Source: Candidatus Schekmanbacteria bacterium
GTDB lineage: Bacteria; Schekmanbacteria; GWA2-38-11; J061
Reading direction: 5' to 3'
Length of the DNA stretch: 64,000 nt
Assembly: GCA_016219965.1 (NCBI GenBank)
Contig: JACRJM010000014.1
Coordinates: 70,146 to 134,145 of the forward strand
In this document: piece by piece, positions 42,487 to 53,200 of the stretch
How the letters are laid out: each line of letters begins with the position of its first letter
Position numbering within the stretch: the first letter of the stretch is position 1
The notes under the pieces: generated by a model
Databases searched by the model: none
Seen by the model: only the letters and a program-made list of their open reading frames with translations
Told to the model about the DNA's origin: nothing
Program-made: the position numbers and the translations under genes

Positions 42487-42761
42487 TAAAGTGAATTTAA
42501 CGCTTTAAGTATATGATCTTTTTGAGACTCGTAGTAATCAAGCTCCTGATAATCAGAGAGCACTTCATCTTCTTCAACCAAACCTTCTTTTAATTTTTCA
42601 TCTAACTCTTCTACGGATTTAACGCCATGCTTCATTGCTATTTTGAATATCTCTACTTCAATGCTCCTCAGCTTCTGGCTTAAAAAGGATTTAATGCTTT
42701 CTCTCTCCAAATCCTTAGTATCCATCTCAAGGATTTCAGATATTTGTTTAATCGATTTCAT
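42486..42761 (-). CDS. Putative antitoxin partner of the DUF6516-like protein
   Basis: The 91-residue protein is acidic and helical (MKSIKQISEILEMDTKDLER, then a charged middle with VKSVEELDEKL). It contains a segment resembling proteins encoded directly before DUF6516 toxins. It shares one base with the downstream gene. Function is inferred from position. Confidence 0.55.
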   Translation of the reverse strand: MKSIKQISEILEMDTKDLERESIKSFLSQKLRSIEVEIFKIAMKHGVKSVEELDEKLKEGLVEEDEVLSDYQELDYYESQKDHILKALNSL

Positions 42762-42857
42762 ATCAACTTTTCTCTTTATTTTAATACTAATTTAGCCTGA
42801 AATATTGCACTTATCAATTACTTTTTTATCAAAAGACTATTATAAATAAGGAAAAAT

Positions 42858-42882
42858 GGATTCCCTCTTTCGAGGGAATGAC
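42858..42882. repeat. dRS3-like short palindrome (ATTCCCTC...GAGGGAAT)
   Basis: GGATTCCCTCTTTCGAGGGAAT contains the 8-bp inverted repeat ATTCCCTC/GAGGGAAT. It is the same kind of dispersed palindrome as Neisseria dRS3 repeats and lies 29 bp from palindromic element copy 3. Confidence 0.65.
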
Positions 42883-42911
42883 AAAACAAAATCAATGGCA
42901 AATTTTTTTGG

Positions 42912-43034
42912 CAAATTCAAGTTTTGTGTGGAAGACGAGGAAGTGGACAGCGAGCAATACCGGAGTGTACTCTTCTGTACATGAGGATTTGCGAGCTGGT
43001 CACTGACGAAGTATAACACCAAAAATTGAATTTG
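42912..43034 (-). repeat. 123-bp palindromic element, copy 3
   Basis: Read on the minus strand it begins CAAATTCAATTTTTG and ends with the complement of CAAATTCAAGTTTTG (14/15 paired). The apex is TGTAC/GTACA instead of CATAC/GTATG. The interior matches copies 1 and 2 in order (TATACTT-GTCAG, CAGCTCGCAA, CTCCG). Length is exactly 123 bp, as in the other copies. It lies 5 bp from the moaA stop. Confidence 0.8.
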
Positions 43035-43039
43035 TCTGC

Positions 43040-44026
43040 TTAGCCGCCGATTTCCGACATAGCCCGCGCAATGGGCCTCCCCAGCGCATCCAGATTCAAC
43101 TTCTCCGGCTTCGACTGCACGGCATGGAGCAGAAGTTTCTCCAACTCCTCTTCGCTGTTTCCGTTGGCAATGCGAAGAACAGTCCTCACATCCACCTCAT
43201 CATCGGAGAAAAGACATTTGCGGAGCCTTCCGTCAGAGGTTAGGCGAAGCTTGTTGCAGCTTGAACAGAAATGATTTGATATGGGGCTGATAAGCCCTAT
43301 TTTTCCTTTAGCCCCCTTAAGCCTGTAATAAACAGCAGGGCCATGTCCCGTTGAGCCTATTTTCTCCAGCGTTCCAAGAGAATTTAAAATTTCAAGCATT
43401 TTATCAGTCGGCATATACCTGCTGTCATTCCAAAGGTCTGTTGAACCGATTGGCATATACTCGATGAATCTAATATTCAAATCTTCCTTCATTGTCATCA
43501 TTGCAAAATCTGCGATCTCATCATCATTTAATTCTTTTATTACAACTACGTTAATCTTTACAGGTAAAAGACCAACTCTTCTGGCAGCCTCAATCCCTTT
43601 AAATACCTTTTCAATATCACCGCCATAGGTTATCTCGCTGTATTTTTTAGGCTTCAATGAATCAAGACTCACGTTCACGCGCATGATACCCGCTGACTTT
43701 AGTCTCTCTGCATAATCCTCAAGGAGGCTTCCATTCGTGGTGAGGCTTAAATCTTTTATTCCAGGAATCTTCGATATTTTTTCAACAAAGGAGATAAATC
43801 CCTTCCTGACTAAAGGCTCTCCTCCTGTAAGACGCACCTTTGATATCCCGAGCTTCACAGCGGAAGACACAATACGCTCGATCTCCTCGAAGGTAAGTAT
43901 CTCTGCCTTCTCTTTCTGCTCAAGCCCCCCCTGTTTCATGCAGTAGATACAGCGAAGGTTACAGCGGTCAGTCACTGATACACGAAGATAATTGATGCTT
44001 CTTCCGTGGCTGTCTATTAATTTCAC
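43040..44026 (-). CDS. moaA: GTP 3',8-cyclase
   Basis: The 328-residue radical SAM enzyme has the N-terminal cluster site CNLRCIYC, TGGEPLV, and the C-terminal second cluster site FCSSCNKLRLTSDGRLRKC. The family's C-terminal double glycine (SEIGG) is also present. It starts molybdopterin synthesis from GTP. It overlaps the HIT gene by 4 bp and diverges from the aldehyde ferredoxin oxidoreductase, a molybdopterin/tungstopterin enzyme. Confidence 0.95.
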   Translation of the reverse strand: MKLIDSHGRSINYLRVSVTDRCNLRCIYCMKQGGLEQKEKAEILTFEEIERIVSSAVKLGISKVRLTGGEPLVRKGFISFVEKISKIPGIKDLSLTTNGSLLEDYAERLKSAGIMRVNVSLDSLKPKKYSEITYGGDIEKVFKGIEAARRVGLLPVKINVVVIKELNDDEIADFAMMTMKEDLNIRFIEYMPIGSTDLWNDSRYMPTDKMLEILNSLGTLEKIGSTGHGPAVYYRLKGAKGKIGLISPISNHFCSSCNKLRLTSDGRLRKCLFSDDEVDVRTVLRIANGNSEEELEKLLLHAVQSKPEKLNLDALGRPIARAMSEIGG

Positions 44027-44448
44027 AGTAAACCCATCCCGTTCCCCGCAATTATTTTTTCCTTTAACGCAGAAAGCTCTTCTGCGTCTGCCTGCTTCCT
44101 GTCGGGCCTGAAGCGCAAAGGATCATCCTTGAATCGCGGGATTATGTGAAAATGAATATGCGGGACTACCTGCCCCGCATGAGTGCCGTTATTCTGAAAA
44201 AGATTGAATCCCGCAGCATCAAGTGCATTACAAACCTGTATGCCGACTTTTTTAGTCGTGACAATCAACTGTGAAAGCACCTCGTCAGGAACATCTATCA
44301 TGCTGTCATAATGCTTTTTCGGCACAATCAAAGTATGTCCCCTGTTAAGAGGATGATTGTCAAGAAATCCGGCGACACTATCATCTTCAAATATAAAATG
44401 TCCCGGGCATTCTTTTTTTAATATCTTGCAGAATATGCACTCTTCCAT
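44023..44448 (-). CDS. HIT family hydrolase
   Basis: From ATG 44448 (preceded by GGAGAGTAAGTTA) the protein is 141 residues. It has MEECIFCKIL, the RGHTLIVPKKHYDSMIDVPD segment, NGTHAGQVVPHIHFHIIPR with the HxHxH triad, and a charged tail. This is the Hit/HinT-like bacterial branch with the longer C-terminus. It overlaps moaA by 4 bp. Confidence 0.9.
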   Translation of the reverse strand: MEECIFCKILKKECPGHFIFEDDSVAGFLDNHPLNRGHTLIVPKKHYDSMIDVPDEVLSQLIVTTKKVGIQVCNALDAAGFNLFQNNGTHAGQVVPHIHFHIIPRFKDDPLRFRPDRKQADAEELSALKEKIIAGNGMGLL

Positions 44449-44647
44449 TAACTTACTCTCCAGCTTCATAAATCTCTTTTCGTCTCTCACTTATTAAAAT
44501 CAGCCCTGTTTGTCAACGCTCGTTTTATCAATGTGTTATCAATGTTATCAATGAAAAAACCATAGAGATAAGAATAAGATATGATTGACTTGCTCTTTTT
44601 TTTGCTTAATAAATTATCATGATGAAATAAAAATCATGAGGACTACT

Positions 44648-46468
44648 ATGAAATACAAAGGCTATACCGGTAACATTCTCAATGTAAACCTCACAGAAGG
44701 AAGAATTGAAACAATCCCCTTTCCGGAAAAACTCGCAGAAGATTACATTGGCGGCGGCGGGGCAGCGGCAAAGCTTATATCCGACAGCTTAGACACCATA
44801 TCGAGTCCACTTGATGAAAAGAATCCTTTAATATTTATGACAGGTCCTTTGACAGGCACCATAGTTCCCTGGAGCGGCAGGCATTGCGTAGCAACCATTT
44901 CGCCCCTTACCGGATTATGGGGAGAATCATACGCCGGCGGCACCTGGGGAAAGGAGCTTAAAAGAGCAGGCTTTGACGGTATTGTAATTTCCGGAAAATC
45001 TGAAAAGCTTGTTTATCTCAGGATAACAGACTCCAGCGTTACAATTGAAAATGCCGCACATCTAAAGGGGAAAGATTCATGGGAAACCGATTCCATCATT
45101 AAAAAAGAGGCAGGAGAAAAAACAAAAGTCGCTGCCATTGGGGCTGCCGGTGAAAACCTTGTACGCTTTGCATCAGTAGTCCATGACGGACCGGCATCGC
45201 GAATAGCAGCAAGGTGCGGAGTGGGCGCGGTAATGGGGTCAAAGAACTTAAAGGCAATTGCTGTTAGCGGTGAAAAGAGGGTCGAAGTGGCAAACAGCGA
45301 TGCATTGATGAAATCCATAAAAGAAAAACTGCCGGCACTTATTATAAATGACACTGAGCACCGTGTGGAAAAAGCAAAGTTTGTTTTCTCCAATTTTGTC
45401 GCTGATGGAAGGCATGGAGTTAATAACTGGCGTGACGGCGAGCTTGCCGGTTTTGAAGAAGCCCTTCTCAAAGAAGCTGAGCTTCATGTTCGTCACACAA
45501 AGCCCTACTTATGTTCAGGTTGCAGAACAGGCTGTGTTGAATCGAACGTGAAAGACGGCATTAGACAGTCTGTCTGGGAATCCTTTGCCCCACTGGGCTC
45601 TCAATGCGGTGTAACCGACATGAAGCATATTCAGAAAGCCTACGACATATGCAACCAGCAGGGGATAGACTCCATATCTGCTGGAGGTATTATTTCATTC
45701 GCCATGGAATGTTTCGAGGAAGGGATAATCACTGAGAAGGACACTGATGGAATAAATCTGAGATTCGGCAATGGCAGGGGAATGATAGAAATGCTTAAAA
45801 AACTCTGCCAGCGCGAAGGCTTTGGCAATATCCTTGCAGAAGGAACAAAAAGAGCTGCCTCGCTTATAGGCAGGGGAGCAGAGAAATTAGCCATAGAGGT
45901 AAAGGGGCTTGAAGTGCCGGCACATGATCCAAGAACCCATAATTTTCTCGCTTTGACTTACGCTACAGACAACCGTGGCGCAAGCCATTTATCCGCATCA
46001 AACCCGCATATAGACGGCTCAGACCTCGTAAATTTGCTGGATGTGAGATTCACTGCAGAAGGCACTGCTGATATGGTTGTAAGAAGACAGAACTATTCGA
46101 ATATATTAAACTCGCTTGTGCTTTGCATATTCGCTCAGGCAGGTTATGCCCAGTATTATTCCCCTACATCATTTGGAGGTATAACTGCAAAGGAAGTTAC
46201 TGAATGGTTTAATTTAGTCACCGGTGCTGATGCAAGTTTTGAATCGCTTATGTCATGCGGCGAGAGGATGTTTAACCTTAAGCATGAGATAAACACGAAG
46301 CTTGGATTAACCCCGGATTTAGACACTCTGCCGGAACGTCTTCTGACATTAAAAAGAGGACAGGGTCCTGCAGCAGACCATCTCCCCCAAATGAAGGAAA
46401 TGATAGAAGAATATTATCGCATCAGAGGATGGGGTGCATCAGGGAATATGAGAAGGATGGAAAAATAA
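44648..46468 (+). CDS. Aldehyde:ferredoxin oxidoreductase family protein
   Basis: From ATG 44648 (after GAGGACTACT) the protein is 606 residues. It begins MKYKGYTGNILNVNLTEG and carries family motifs IGGGGAAAKLI, SPLTGLWGESYAGG and VGAVMGSKNLKAI. The 4Fe-4S ligands are CSGCRTGC plus a later cysteine near LCIFAQ. It oxidises aldehydes to acids (or the reverse) with ferredoxin, using tungsten or molybdenum bis-pterin. The diverging moaA gene supplies the cofactor pathway's first step. Confidence 0.9.
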   Translation: MKYKGYTGNILNVNLTEGRIETIPFPEKLAEDYIGGGGAAAKLISDSLDTISSPLDEKNPLIFMTGPLTGTIVPWSGRHCVATISPLTGLWGESYAGGTWGKELKRAGFDGIVISGKSEKLVYLRITDSSVTIENAAHLKGKDSWETDSIIKKEAGEKTKVAAIGAAGENLVRFASVVHDGPASRIAARCGVGAVMGSKNLKAIAVSGEKRVEVANSDALMKSIKEKLPALIINDTEHRVEKAKFVFSNFVADGRHGVNNWRDGELAGFEEALLKEAELHVRHTKPYLCSGCRTGCVESNVKDGIRQSVWESFAPLGSQCGVTDMKHIQKAYDICNQQGIDSISAGGIISFAMECFEEGIITEKDTDGINLRFGNGRGMIEMLKKLCQREGFGNILAEGTKRAASLIGRGAEKLAIEVKGLEVPAHDPRTHNFLALTYATDNRGASHLSASNPHIDGSDLVNLLDVRFTAEGTADMVVRRQNYSNILNSLVLCIFAQAGYAQYYSPTSFGGITAKEVTEWFNLVTGADASFESLMSCGERMFNLKHEINTKLGLTPDLDTLPERLLTLKRGQGPAADHLPQMKEMIEEYYRIRGWGASGNMRRMEK

Positions 46469-46488
46469 TTTTTTTGAAAGGGGATAAA

Positions 46489-46860
46489 ATGAAATACCTT
46501 AAAAAACTTCCGCTCTACCTTTCCCGTGTACTTATCGCTGCGATATTTCTTATTTCAGGTGCAGGGAAAATAGCTGACCCGCAGGGGACAATGAAGTACA
46601 TGGCAGATTACGGCATGCCATTAACCGGGTTCTTTCTGGTGTGTGCTATTATACTGGAGCTTGGCGGGGGGCTTTTAGTTTTAACCGGTTTCTTTGACAA
46701 AATGGGCGCACGTTTTCTGATCCTTTTTCTTATTCCAACTACTCTGATATTTCATACTGACTTTTCACAAAAGATGCAGATAATACAGTTTCTAAAAAAC
46801 TCAGCTATTATAGGCGGACTCTTCGCATTCCTTTCAAGGGACCCGCATAATGATAGATAA
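46489..46860 (+). CDS. DoxX family membrane protein
   Basis: From ATG 46489 (after GAAAGGGGATAAA) the protein is 123 residues with four hydrophobic helices and the DoxX features RVLIAAIFLISGAGKIADP and ELGGGLLVLTGF. DoxX proteins are inner-membrane proteins tied to thiol/quinone redox balance. It starts 20 bp after the aldehyde oxidoreductase, so co-transcription is likely. Confidence 0.85.
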   Translation: MKYLKKLPLYLSRVLIAAIFLISGAGKIADPQGTMKYMADYGMPLTGFFLVCAIILELGGGLLVLTGFFDKMGARFLILFLIPTTLIFHTDFSQKMQIIQFLKNSAIIGGLFAFLSRDPHNDR

Positions 46861-46879
46861 ATGATAACTAAGGAGAGAT

Positions 46880-47269
46880 ATGCGATACGGAGAAAAAGAA
46901 ATAGATGAAGCAAAGCTTGAGAAATGGGAAAACCCTGCAACAGACAAAAACTATCATATAAAAATAGAATCGCGGGAATTTACATGTTTATGCCCCCGTT
47001 CAGGTTATCCTGATTTTGCAACTGTTGCAGTAGATTATATGCCTGATAAATACATAGTTGAGTTAAAATCATTTAAGCTTTATCTCAACAAGTACAGAAA
47101 TGTTTACATATCCCACGAGGAGGTAATAAACAAGATTTTCGACGAACTTGTAGCCCTCCTCAAGCCGCGGTGGCTTGAGATTACAGGAGACTTTAATCCG
47201 CGCGGTAATATAAAAACGATTATAACTGTGAACACTGAATCAAGCCGGAAAAGAAAAAAAAGGAGATAA
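46880..47269 (+). CDS. queF: NADPH-dependent 7-cyano-7-deazaguanine reductase
   Basis: The 129-residue single-domain QueF has the catalytic cysteine region [16 protein letters not shown] and the QueF motif region ELKSFKLYL, followed by [12 protein letters not shown]. It reduces preQ0 to preQ1 in queuosine synthesis. It is the short Bacillus-type form. AAGGAGAGAT precedes the ATG. Confidence 0.92.
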   Translation: MRYGEKEIDEAKLEKWENPATDKNYHIKIESREFTCLCPRSGYPDFATVAVDYMPDKYIVELKSFKLYLNKYRNVYISHEEVINKIFDELVALLKPRWLEITGDFNPRGNIKTIITVNTESSRKRKKRR

Positions 47270-47275
47270 AAGAAA

Positions 47276-47521
47276 ATGAATCTTATCCTTTATCACATGG
47301 ATGAATGCCCATACTGCGCAAAAGTAAGGGATGCAATATCAAAGCTCAAAATCAAAAAACTCATTGAGTACAGGGAAATAGGTAATGAGAAATACAGGGA
47401 TGAGCTTATAGATTTGACTGATGATTATCAGGTCCCCTGCCTTGTAATAGACGGCAAGCCTATGCTTGAGTCAGAAGACATAATAATATTCCTTAAGAAA
47501 AAGTTTGGCGGCAAGAAATAA
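47276..47521 (+). CDS. Glutaredoxin-like protein
   Basis: The 81-residue protein has the active site CPYC at residues 12-15, the cis-proline segment QVPCLVIDG and ESEDIIIFLKKKF. It is a small thiol-disulfide oxidoreductase of the glutaredoxin fold. It follows queF by 6 bp. Confidence 0.88.
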   Translation: MNLILYHMDECPYCAKVRDAISKLKIKKLIEYREIGNEKYRDELIDLTDDYQVPCLVIDGKPMLESEDIIIFLKKKFGGKK

Positions 47522-47604
47522 AGTCTCCATTGCAATATTTTCAATAATATTATAGGGATGTTTATAGTCTATCAGCGAAATTTAAATTACCGGAGGTAAT
47601 AATT

Positions 47605-48081
47605 ATGGCCAGAGAGGAAGGAAAGACACTCCCTGTTGAAAAACAGAGGGAAATGCTTATCAATGCTAATGCCATTAAATTTACAGAACTTTATCTCGCA
47701 CTCACCGAAGCCTATGGCGAAGCGGAAGGCGCAAAGATGTACGAGGAAATTTATGAAACAAAATTTAAAAAAGGTTCGCAGGGTCCCAAGAGAGACCTTG
47801 ATGACATCATAAAGGCTGAGCTTTCAATTTTTCCTGTCCTTGGCTGGAAGCTTTGGGCTGAAAAGAAAATAGAAAACGGAGAAGAGATCTGGTACGAACA
47901 TCTTGAACATTGTCCCTACCTTACAGTAACAAGGAAAAGAAACCTTCCTGATCCATGCCCGATACTTTGCGATTATGATTCCAAGTTTGGTGAAAAATAC
48001 GGCCTCGGGAAATGGAAAAGAGTAAAACATATCCCTTCAGGCGACAGCGAGTGCAGTTTCAAGATTACTAAGATTAAATAA
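47605..48081 (+). CDS. ATC-hydrolase-like (L-2-amino-thiazoline-4-carboxylate hydrolase family) protein
   Basis: The 158-residue protein has a helical first half and a C-terminal region rich in cysteines ([39 protein letters not shown]) resembling the ATC hydrolase family PF14196. A strong CCGGAGGTAATAATT ribosome binding site precedes the start. Many family members have no proven substrate, so the role is uncertain. It converges with the YyaL-like gene, overlapping by 8 bp. Confidence 0.55.
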   Translation: MAREEGKTLPVEKQREMLINANAIKFTELYLALTEAYGEAEGAKMYEEIYETKFKKGSQGPKRDLDDIIKAELSIFPVLGWKLWAEKKIENGEEIWYEHLEHCPYLTVTRKRNLPDPCPILCDYDSKFGEKYGLGKWKRVKHIPSGDSECSFKITKIK

Positions 48082-50134
48082 TCTTAGCCAGCTCATCAAT
48101 GCTGTAAACTGGTGGCTTGCAGGATTTTTCATCGCAGAAGTAAAAAGCCATATCTTTACCGTGTGGCAGTTCTTTATCAACTAAAGAAGGAAGGATTGCT
48201 TTATAAGCTTCTTTGCTGTCAGCATTAATAATCCCTGCAAGAGAAGTCTGTGAGTCACAGCAACCTGAGAGAGATGATATTATTTCTTGAAATGTTCCCC
48301 TGTCCTTTAAAACAGCGAAGAGTTCTTTCTTTTTGAAAAAGTAATCGTACAATCCTCCAAGAAATCCCGGATAAGCCTGCGGAGCAGAATTTAATGAAGG
48401 ATAAAATGCTTTAAGTGTTTCTTCTGTTTTCCTGCTATCTTCATCTCTCTTACACAGGAGGGAGAGATTGACCATAGCTTCAAACATCATCGAGTTGCCT
48501 GAAGGCATTGCATTGTCATATGAACTTTTCCCGCGCACTATGACATCTATATTCCCGGCATCGGTATTGAAAAATCCCCCCTCGTCAGAGTCCCAGAAAA
48601 GCTCAATAGCTTTATCTTTGAGCATAATCGCATTGGCCAGCCACGCCGGATCAAATGTCGCCCTGTAAAGGGTAATAAAGGAAAGAGCTAATGAAGCATA
48701 GTCTTCAAGAAAACCCTTCTGGTATCCTTTCCCATTCCTGTAAATCCTGAATATTAGGCTGTTGTTTGAAAAACTTTCTGCAAAGAATCTTGCAGCTTTA
48801 AGCGCCGGAGTAAGATATTTTTCTGATGAAGTGAGCATATAGGCGCGTGTAAAAGCTGATATCATTAGACCATTCCAGCTCGTTATACATTTATCATCAG
48901 TTGAGGGCCTTACTCTTTTTCTTCTTTCTTTGGCGAGGATATTTTTCCATTCGATCAAATTCTCTCTCAATCTCTGAGAGTCTATCTTCCATTTTCTTGC
49001 TGCACCATCAATATCCATCCTCATGAAAGGGATGTTTTCCCCTTCTTCAAAGTTGCCATTCTGTTCAATGCTGAAAATATCGGAGAACACCTCTGCATTC
49101 TCACTCCCTAAAAGAGAGCTAATCTCCTTTCTCTTCCAAAGGTAATATTTCCCCTCAACACCTTCACTGTCTGCATCAAGGGCTGAATAAAAAAGTCCGT
49201 GAGAAGAAGTCATCTCATCTGTTACAAAATCAAGTATTTCAATGGCAATGGATTTAAAGAACTCATCCTTTGATATCCTGTATCCCTCAAAATAGACTGT
49301 CGCAAGTAACGCATTATCATAGAGCATCTTCTCGAAATGCGGAGCAAACCATCTCTCATCAACTGAATAACGATGGAATCCTCCTGCGATATGATCTCTT
49401 ATCCCTCCCTCTGCCATTTTGCGGAGAGTAAAAAGCGCCATGTCGCGGCAAAACTGATAATCATTTATTTCTGAAAGTATTTCTGAAAGTTTTATGAGTA
49501 ACTGAATGTCCATAGGTCTTGGAAATTTTGGAGCATCTCCAAACCCTCCGTGTACGCCGTCAAAGGAAAACCTCAGGTTTCTTGCCGCATCATCAAATAT
49601 ATCCTGAGAGATTTTCCCTTCTCTCCCCGATGGCCGCGCCATTTCCTTAAGTCCTTCAAAAAGCTTCTCGCATGAATCAGCTACTTTTTCAGGATTATTC
49701 CTGAAATGTGCCGCAACAGAAATAAGAACACGCTTGAAACCTGGCAATCCTCCCCTCTCATCAGGAGGAAAATAAGTGCCTCCAAAAAAAGGCTTAAGGT
49801 CAGGAGAGAGAAATACTGTCAGCGGCCATCCGCCTCCTCCGGTCATCATCTGTACCGCATGCATATAAATTTCATCGATGTCAGGACGTTCCTCCCTGTC
49901 AACCTTGATATTTATAAAATTTTCATTCATGACTTTTGCAATATCTTCATTTTCAAATGATTCTCTTTCCATCACATGGCACCAGTGGCAGGATGAATAA
50001 CCGATGCTCACAAGTATTGGTTTGTTCTCTCTACGGGCATGCTCCAGAGCTTCATCGCACCATGGATACCAGTCCACAGGATTTTCTGCATGCTGTCTCA
50101 GATAGGGGCTCTGTTCATTGGCTAATCTGTTCAT
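48074..50134 (-). CDS. YyaL/DUF255 thioredoxin-domain protein
   Basis: From ATG 50134 (after AAGGAG) the protein is 686 residues. The N-terminal thioredoxin-like DUF255 domain has [22 protein letters not shown] and the [13 protein letters not shown] segment; an (alpha/alpha)6 six-hairpin glycosidase-like domain follows ([25 protein letters not shown]). This is the SPATA20/YyaL family, of unknown reaction. Cys-x-x-Cys in SCHWCH suggests a redox role. Confidence 0.88.
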   Translation of the reverse strand: MNRLANEQSPYLRQHAENPVDWYPWCDEALEHARRENKPILVSIGYSSCHWCHVMERESFENEDIAKVMNENFINIKVDREERPDIDEIYMHAVQMMTGGGGWPLTVFLSPDLKPFFGGTYFPPDERGGLPGFKRVLISVAAHFRNNPEKVADSCEKLFEGLKEMARPSGREGKISQDIFDDAARNLRFSFDGVHGGFGDAPKFPRPMDIQLLIKLSEILSEINDYQFCRDMALFTLRKMAEGGIRDHIAGGFHRYSVDERWFAPHFEKMLYDNALLATVYFEGYRISKDEFFKSIAIEILDFVTDEMTSSHGLFYSALDADSEGVEGKYYLWKRKEISSLLGSENAEVFSDIFSIEQNGNFEEGENIPFMRMDIDGAARKWKIDSQRLRENLIEWKNILAKERRKRVRPSTDDKCITSWNGLMISAFTRAYMLTSSEKYLTPALKAARFFAESFSNNSLIFRIYRNGKGYQKGFLEDYASLALSFITLYRATFDPAWLANAIMLKDKAIELFWDSDEGGFFNTDAGNIDVIVRGKSSYDNAMPSGNSMMFEAMVNLSLLCKRDEDSRKTEETLKAFYPSLNSAPQAYPGFLGGLYDYFFKKKELFAVLKDRGTFQEIISSLSGCCDSQTSLAGIINADSKEAYKAILPSLVDKELPHGKDMAFYFCDEKSCKPPVYSIDELAKII

Positions 50135-50239
50135 CCCGCTCCTTCTCAATCAATAAAATAGAACATTAATCTATTTATTGTTTTAAAAAAAACGGATATT
50201 AATTCAAGGAGGAGATATAAAAAGATAGGAGATTTTCAG

Positions 50240-53200
50240 CTATTTGCCTTTTACAAAAATCTTCTTTTCCGCATATTTTGTGGAATCGGCAAAGCTCTCA
50301 GCTCTTATGGTCACCGAAGTAAATGACGGAGAAGAAGGCATTTGATATACACCTTTACTGCTTATTTTTCCCACAGTGCTATCACCACTTTTAATTCCAT
50401 TAACCTTCCATACTATTTTCTTTTTCTTAGCATTTTTAACAGAGGCATTAAGCTTCATGGATCCACCTTTTTTAATTTTTATCCTGTCCGGACCATCTAT
50501 TTTTACTTCTACAGGGATAATTCTGATATTAACTATTTTATAAATTTCCGGATCGTAAACAGAAACTGCCTTAACCTTAACAACTTTTGGAGTCACAGCC
50601 CTTGCAGGCGACTTGTAAATACCCTTGTTGGCATCTATAGTCCCTTCTCCTTCTAACATGGTCCATCTGACTCTTTTAAGGTTTATTTTTTTTATCTCAG
50701 CTTTGAATCTTTTGGTTTTCCCAAGGATAATACTTACATTATCTGTAGGAATAATTTTCATTGAGCCTTTTGGTATTATACTCCCAATCTTAACCTCAGG
50801 CGCTTCCACTTCCCCTGAACCGGCAGATTCATCAGACACAAGGCTGAAATTCAAATTAACAGCTTTATTTTTCTTGAGGGAAGTTTTTAAAAGCATGTCG
50901 ATGATAACCAAGGCTTCGCTCTGGGCAGGAACATCAAATCCTGAAAGTAGAATAACATATTTTCCGGCTTCGATGAATGACTCGTTATTTACTCCATCAG
51001 GCACAGATACAACAGAATAGGAACTAAAAGTGCCAGGCAAAAAAGTCGTAATTTTAAAATTCGAAGCATCTGCACTTCCACTGTTAACAAGGTGAAGCTT
51101 ATATCTTAGTGTATCGCCTTTATTTACTTTCTTCCCGTTGACATCTTCAATACTGATAAAAGATGAAGAAAGATCTGCCTCCCCTTTTAATATAAACTGA
51201 AAATCATTCCCAAAAACTTCATCTGATTCAGTGGACGTGATGGAATATCCGGTAAACGTAATTTTGGTACCGTCCGGAATGTCACCTGAAACTTTTACCT
51301 TAAACGATAAAACACCATTCCCCTTAATGCCAATATTACCAGGTTCCCACACTATTGATTGGTTATCCAGAGAACCAAGATCCGATGCTGATACAAAAGC
51401 AACTTCTTCAGGCAAAGGGACAGTTACCCCTACTCCTGTATAAGTCTGAGATGACGAATTTGAGTAATAAACATTCAATGTTATTTCACTGTCGCGTCCT
51501 GCTGTTGAAGGACCAACAATGTTAACAGAAAGACCCGGCAGAGTAATATTAAAAGGCTCTGAATATCCTGAAGAACCGTTTGGCCCGGTGGCTGTTGCAA
51601 GCAGGTAATCTCCTACAACAAATGAAGACGTGATGTCGAACGTCCATATACCCTTATTATTGGGAGCCGCTTCTCCTATGAAACTTATGTTTTCAGGCGC
51701 CCCTGAAGAATATCCGAAAATTTCTATCTTTGTACCGCTATCAGCAATACCTCTGATATGCAGAATTCCATCTTCGTCTATAGAAGCGCTGATTATTGAA
51801 GGACTATCTGTAGGCGGCAAAGGGTCGTTTGGGCTATCATGAACTACTATATCTGTCTCTTCATTAGAAGAAACAAGATTTTTTGACAATATGTTTCCGC
51901 CAGAATAAATATTTATCCCGCTTCCTCCGTTGTATTCAATCTTATTCTCTTCAATCTGGTTTGATGATGCTCCTCCTTTTATAATTATCCCGTTGCCGCT
52001 GTTACCGATTCCGATGGAACCAGAAGGGTCCGTTCCAATAATATTCCCCGACACTTTATTGTCCGACGTACCATTCCCGCTTATAGTTATCCCATCTCCA
52101 TTATTTCCTGAGATAACATTTGAACCTTCAGAATAATCTGCAAAACCGATGATATTATCTTTTGGGCCGTCTATTATAGCTATTCCCCCAAAGCCGTTGC
52201 CCACAGCCGCAGTGCCGTCAGAAGAAACACCTATGTAATTTCCGGCTACTGCGTTATTGTCAGTTCCTGAATCAGCAATAATAATCCCCCAAAAACCATT
52301 TCCTGATATTATGTTTCCTGCTGATGCGCCATTCTGAAAAACTGGATCAAAACCTATTATGTTGCCGCTGGCACCGTCAGAAATAAAAATACCGGCGTGA
52401 TCATTGCCTAAAGGATTTTCACCTGTAACATCAACTCCTATATAATTGCCTGCTATTATGTTCAGTGATGAATTGGTCCCTCTTAAATAAATTCCTCTTT
52501 TATTTCCGGAGAGAACATTCCCTTCGTTTCCATCACCTATACCGTCACCATCTGTGCCAATAATATTCTGCTGTGGACCATTAATTATATTGATCCCGCT
52601 ATCACCGTTGCCCAGGTCGTTTTTGCCAGTAACATCTGTCCCAATATAGTTCCCGCTTACCCTGTTCCTGTCACATCCGGCACCGTATATATCCACACCG
52701 AAATTTCCGTTTGCTGAAATAATATTCCTTTCAGCTATATCATCAGAACCATCGCCATTGGTTCCTATTATGTTGTCACTTGCTCCATCTATTAAAATAA
52801 CGCCATCATTAGAATTCCCTTTAGCTGTTAAACCTGAAGAATCAGTCCCAATATAGTTTCCCCATATCCAGTTGTTTTTTGCATTAGTTCCTGAAACATA
52901 GACACCATGATCTTGAAAGCTGTGAATGGAAAGCCCGCAGATTTCATTATTTGAAGAGGAAACCGCAAAGCCGCTGTATTTGCCGGCAAGCAAGCTACCA
53001 TTAATTTCGACCATTATAATGGCATCACTTTGTGTCGTCCTGTCGGTTACGGTGTTTTGCGAGGAACCTGGCTGTGAATATCCATCAATGACGGTTCCGC
53101 TATCATTGATATTAGGTAGTGGACTCACAATATCTATAATATGAGGACCTTCTCCGGAAATATTGAAATTTATCGTATCAGAGATTCCTTGCCCCACTTC

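Noticed and set aside
50135-50149. TTG start five codons upstream for the YyaL/DUF255 gene
   Set aside because: The AAGGAG ribosome binding site lies inside that extension and is correctly placed for the ATG at 50134.
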